From the NCBI GenBank assembly GCA_964359785.1, contig CAYHWL010000036.1:1-13251 (forward strand): 13,251 bases of DNA, in the 5' to 3' direction. Origin of the DNA: JACQSU01 sp964359785 (lineage in GTDB: Archaea > Nanobdellota > Nanobdellia > Woesearchaeales > JAGWAF01). The notes beneath the pieces are model-generated. The model was not told the origin of the DNA and made no database searches. It saw nothing but the letters and a program-made list of their open reading frames with translations. The position numbers were made by a program, and so were the translations under genes. Below, piece by piece: positions 13,155-13,251 of the stretch; position 1 is the first letter of the stretch, and each line of letters opens with the position of its first letter.

Positions 13155-13223
13155 ATGGACGCAAAGATTGTGACTGCAAATTTCGATTTCAAGAGATCAA
13201 AAGACGTCATCCTGCTCGACTAA
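13155..13223 (+). CDS. Possible 22-residue small ORF
   Basis: ATG to TAA encoding MDAKIVTANFDFKRSKDVILLD. A TATA-like CATATAT lies at 13136-13142, but only 16 nt from the ATG, shorter than the 26 nt typical here. No SD site is seen. The final 157 bases of the window otherwise hold only the terminator. It may be a small protein, an uncoupled start of a gene beyond the edge, or chance. Confidence 0.15.
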   Translation: MDAKIVTANFDFKRSKDVILLD

Positions 13224-13251
13224 GCCTACATATTCCATATCCGATCCCCCA

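Noticed and set aside
1..13251. CRISPR array, insertion sequence or replication origin
   Set aside because: Reading through the window showed no regularly spaced repeats, transposase gene or iteron cluster.

Overview
The window looks archaeal and fits a small-genome DPANN-type archaeon (Woesearchaeota/Pacearchaeota-like; the phylum is an inference). The reasons are an archaeal IF5B of 588 residues without an intein, a PUA protein of the Nip7/RsmF-tail type, an archaeal S-layer-like membrane protein, very tight gene packing, and a repeated promoter pattern. In most transcription units a TATA box is centred about 26 nt upstream of the ATG, which implies leaderless mRNAs. Genes inside operons have Shine-Dalgarno sites (GGAGG, AAGGAG) instead.

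Layout. 1-3285 is a leftward operon: a Kef-type cation:proton antiporter, a YhbY/CRM RNA-binding protein and a large unrecognised protein that runs off the left edge (464 residues visible). 3463-4069 is a rightward pair, a DUF5678 protein followed by a single-domain retropepsin-like aspartic protease. 4074-6713 holds a divergent pair sharing a 72 bp promoter region: a stand-alone C-terminal half of the Rqc2/RqcH (NFACT) family leftward, and a compact alanyl-tRNA synthetase rightward. 6748-7134 is an unrecognised 128-residue protein. 7131-7542 is a leftward DUF4258-DUF2283 pair, probably toxin-antitoxin. 7684-8637 is a secreted, C-terminally anchored surface protein, and 8813-10579 is aIF5B, divergent from it. 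10576-11418 is a leftward nucleotidyltransferase with an N-terminal ribbon-helix-helix (RHH) domain. 11499-12023 encodes a PUA-domain protein and 12096-12506 a PIN-domain protein. 12499-12759 is an RHH protein convergent on the PIN gene. 12885-13094 encodes a small double-cysteine membrane protein. Neighbouring genes repeatedly meet tail to tail with a few bases of overlap or gap.

Functional threads. Translation dominates: AlaRS, aIF5B, the NFACT-R protein, the PUA protein and the CRM protein. The most suggestive link is the shared promoter region of AlaRS and the NFACT-R protein, because full-length RqcH proteins use Ala-tRNA to add alanine tails to stalled nascent chains. Accessory small modules (DUF4258/DUF2283, PIN, RHH, DUF5678/protease) sit between the housekeeping genes. 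No tRNA, rRNA, CRISPR array or insertion sequence was seen.
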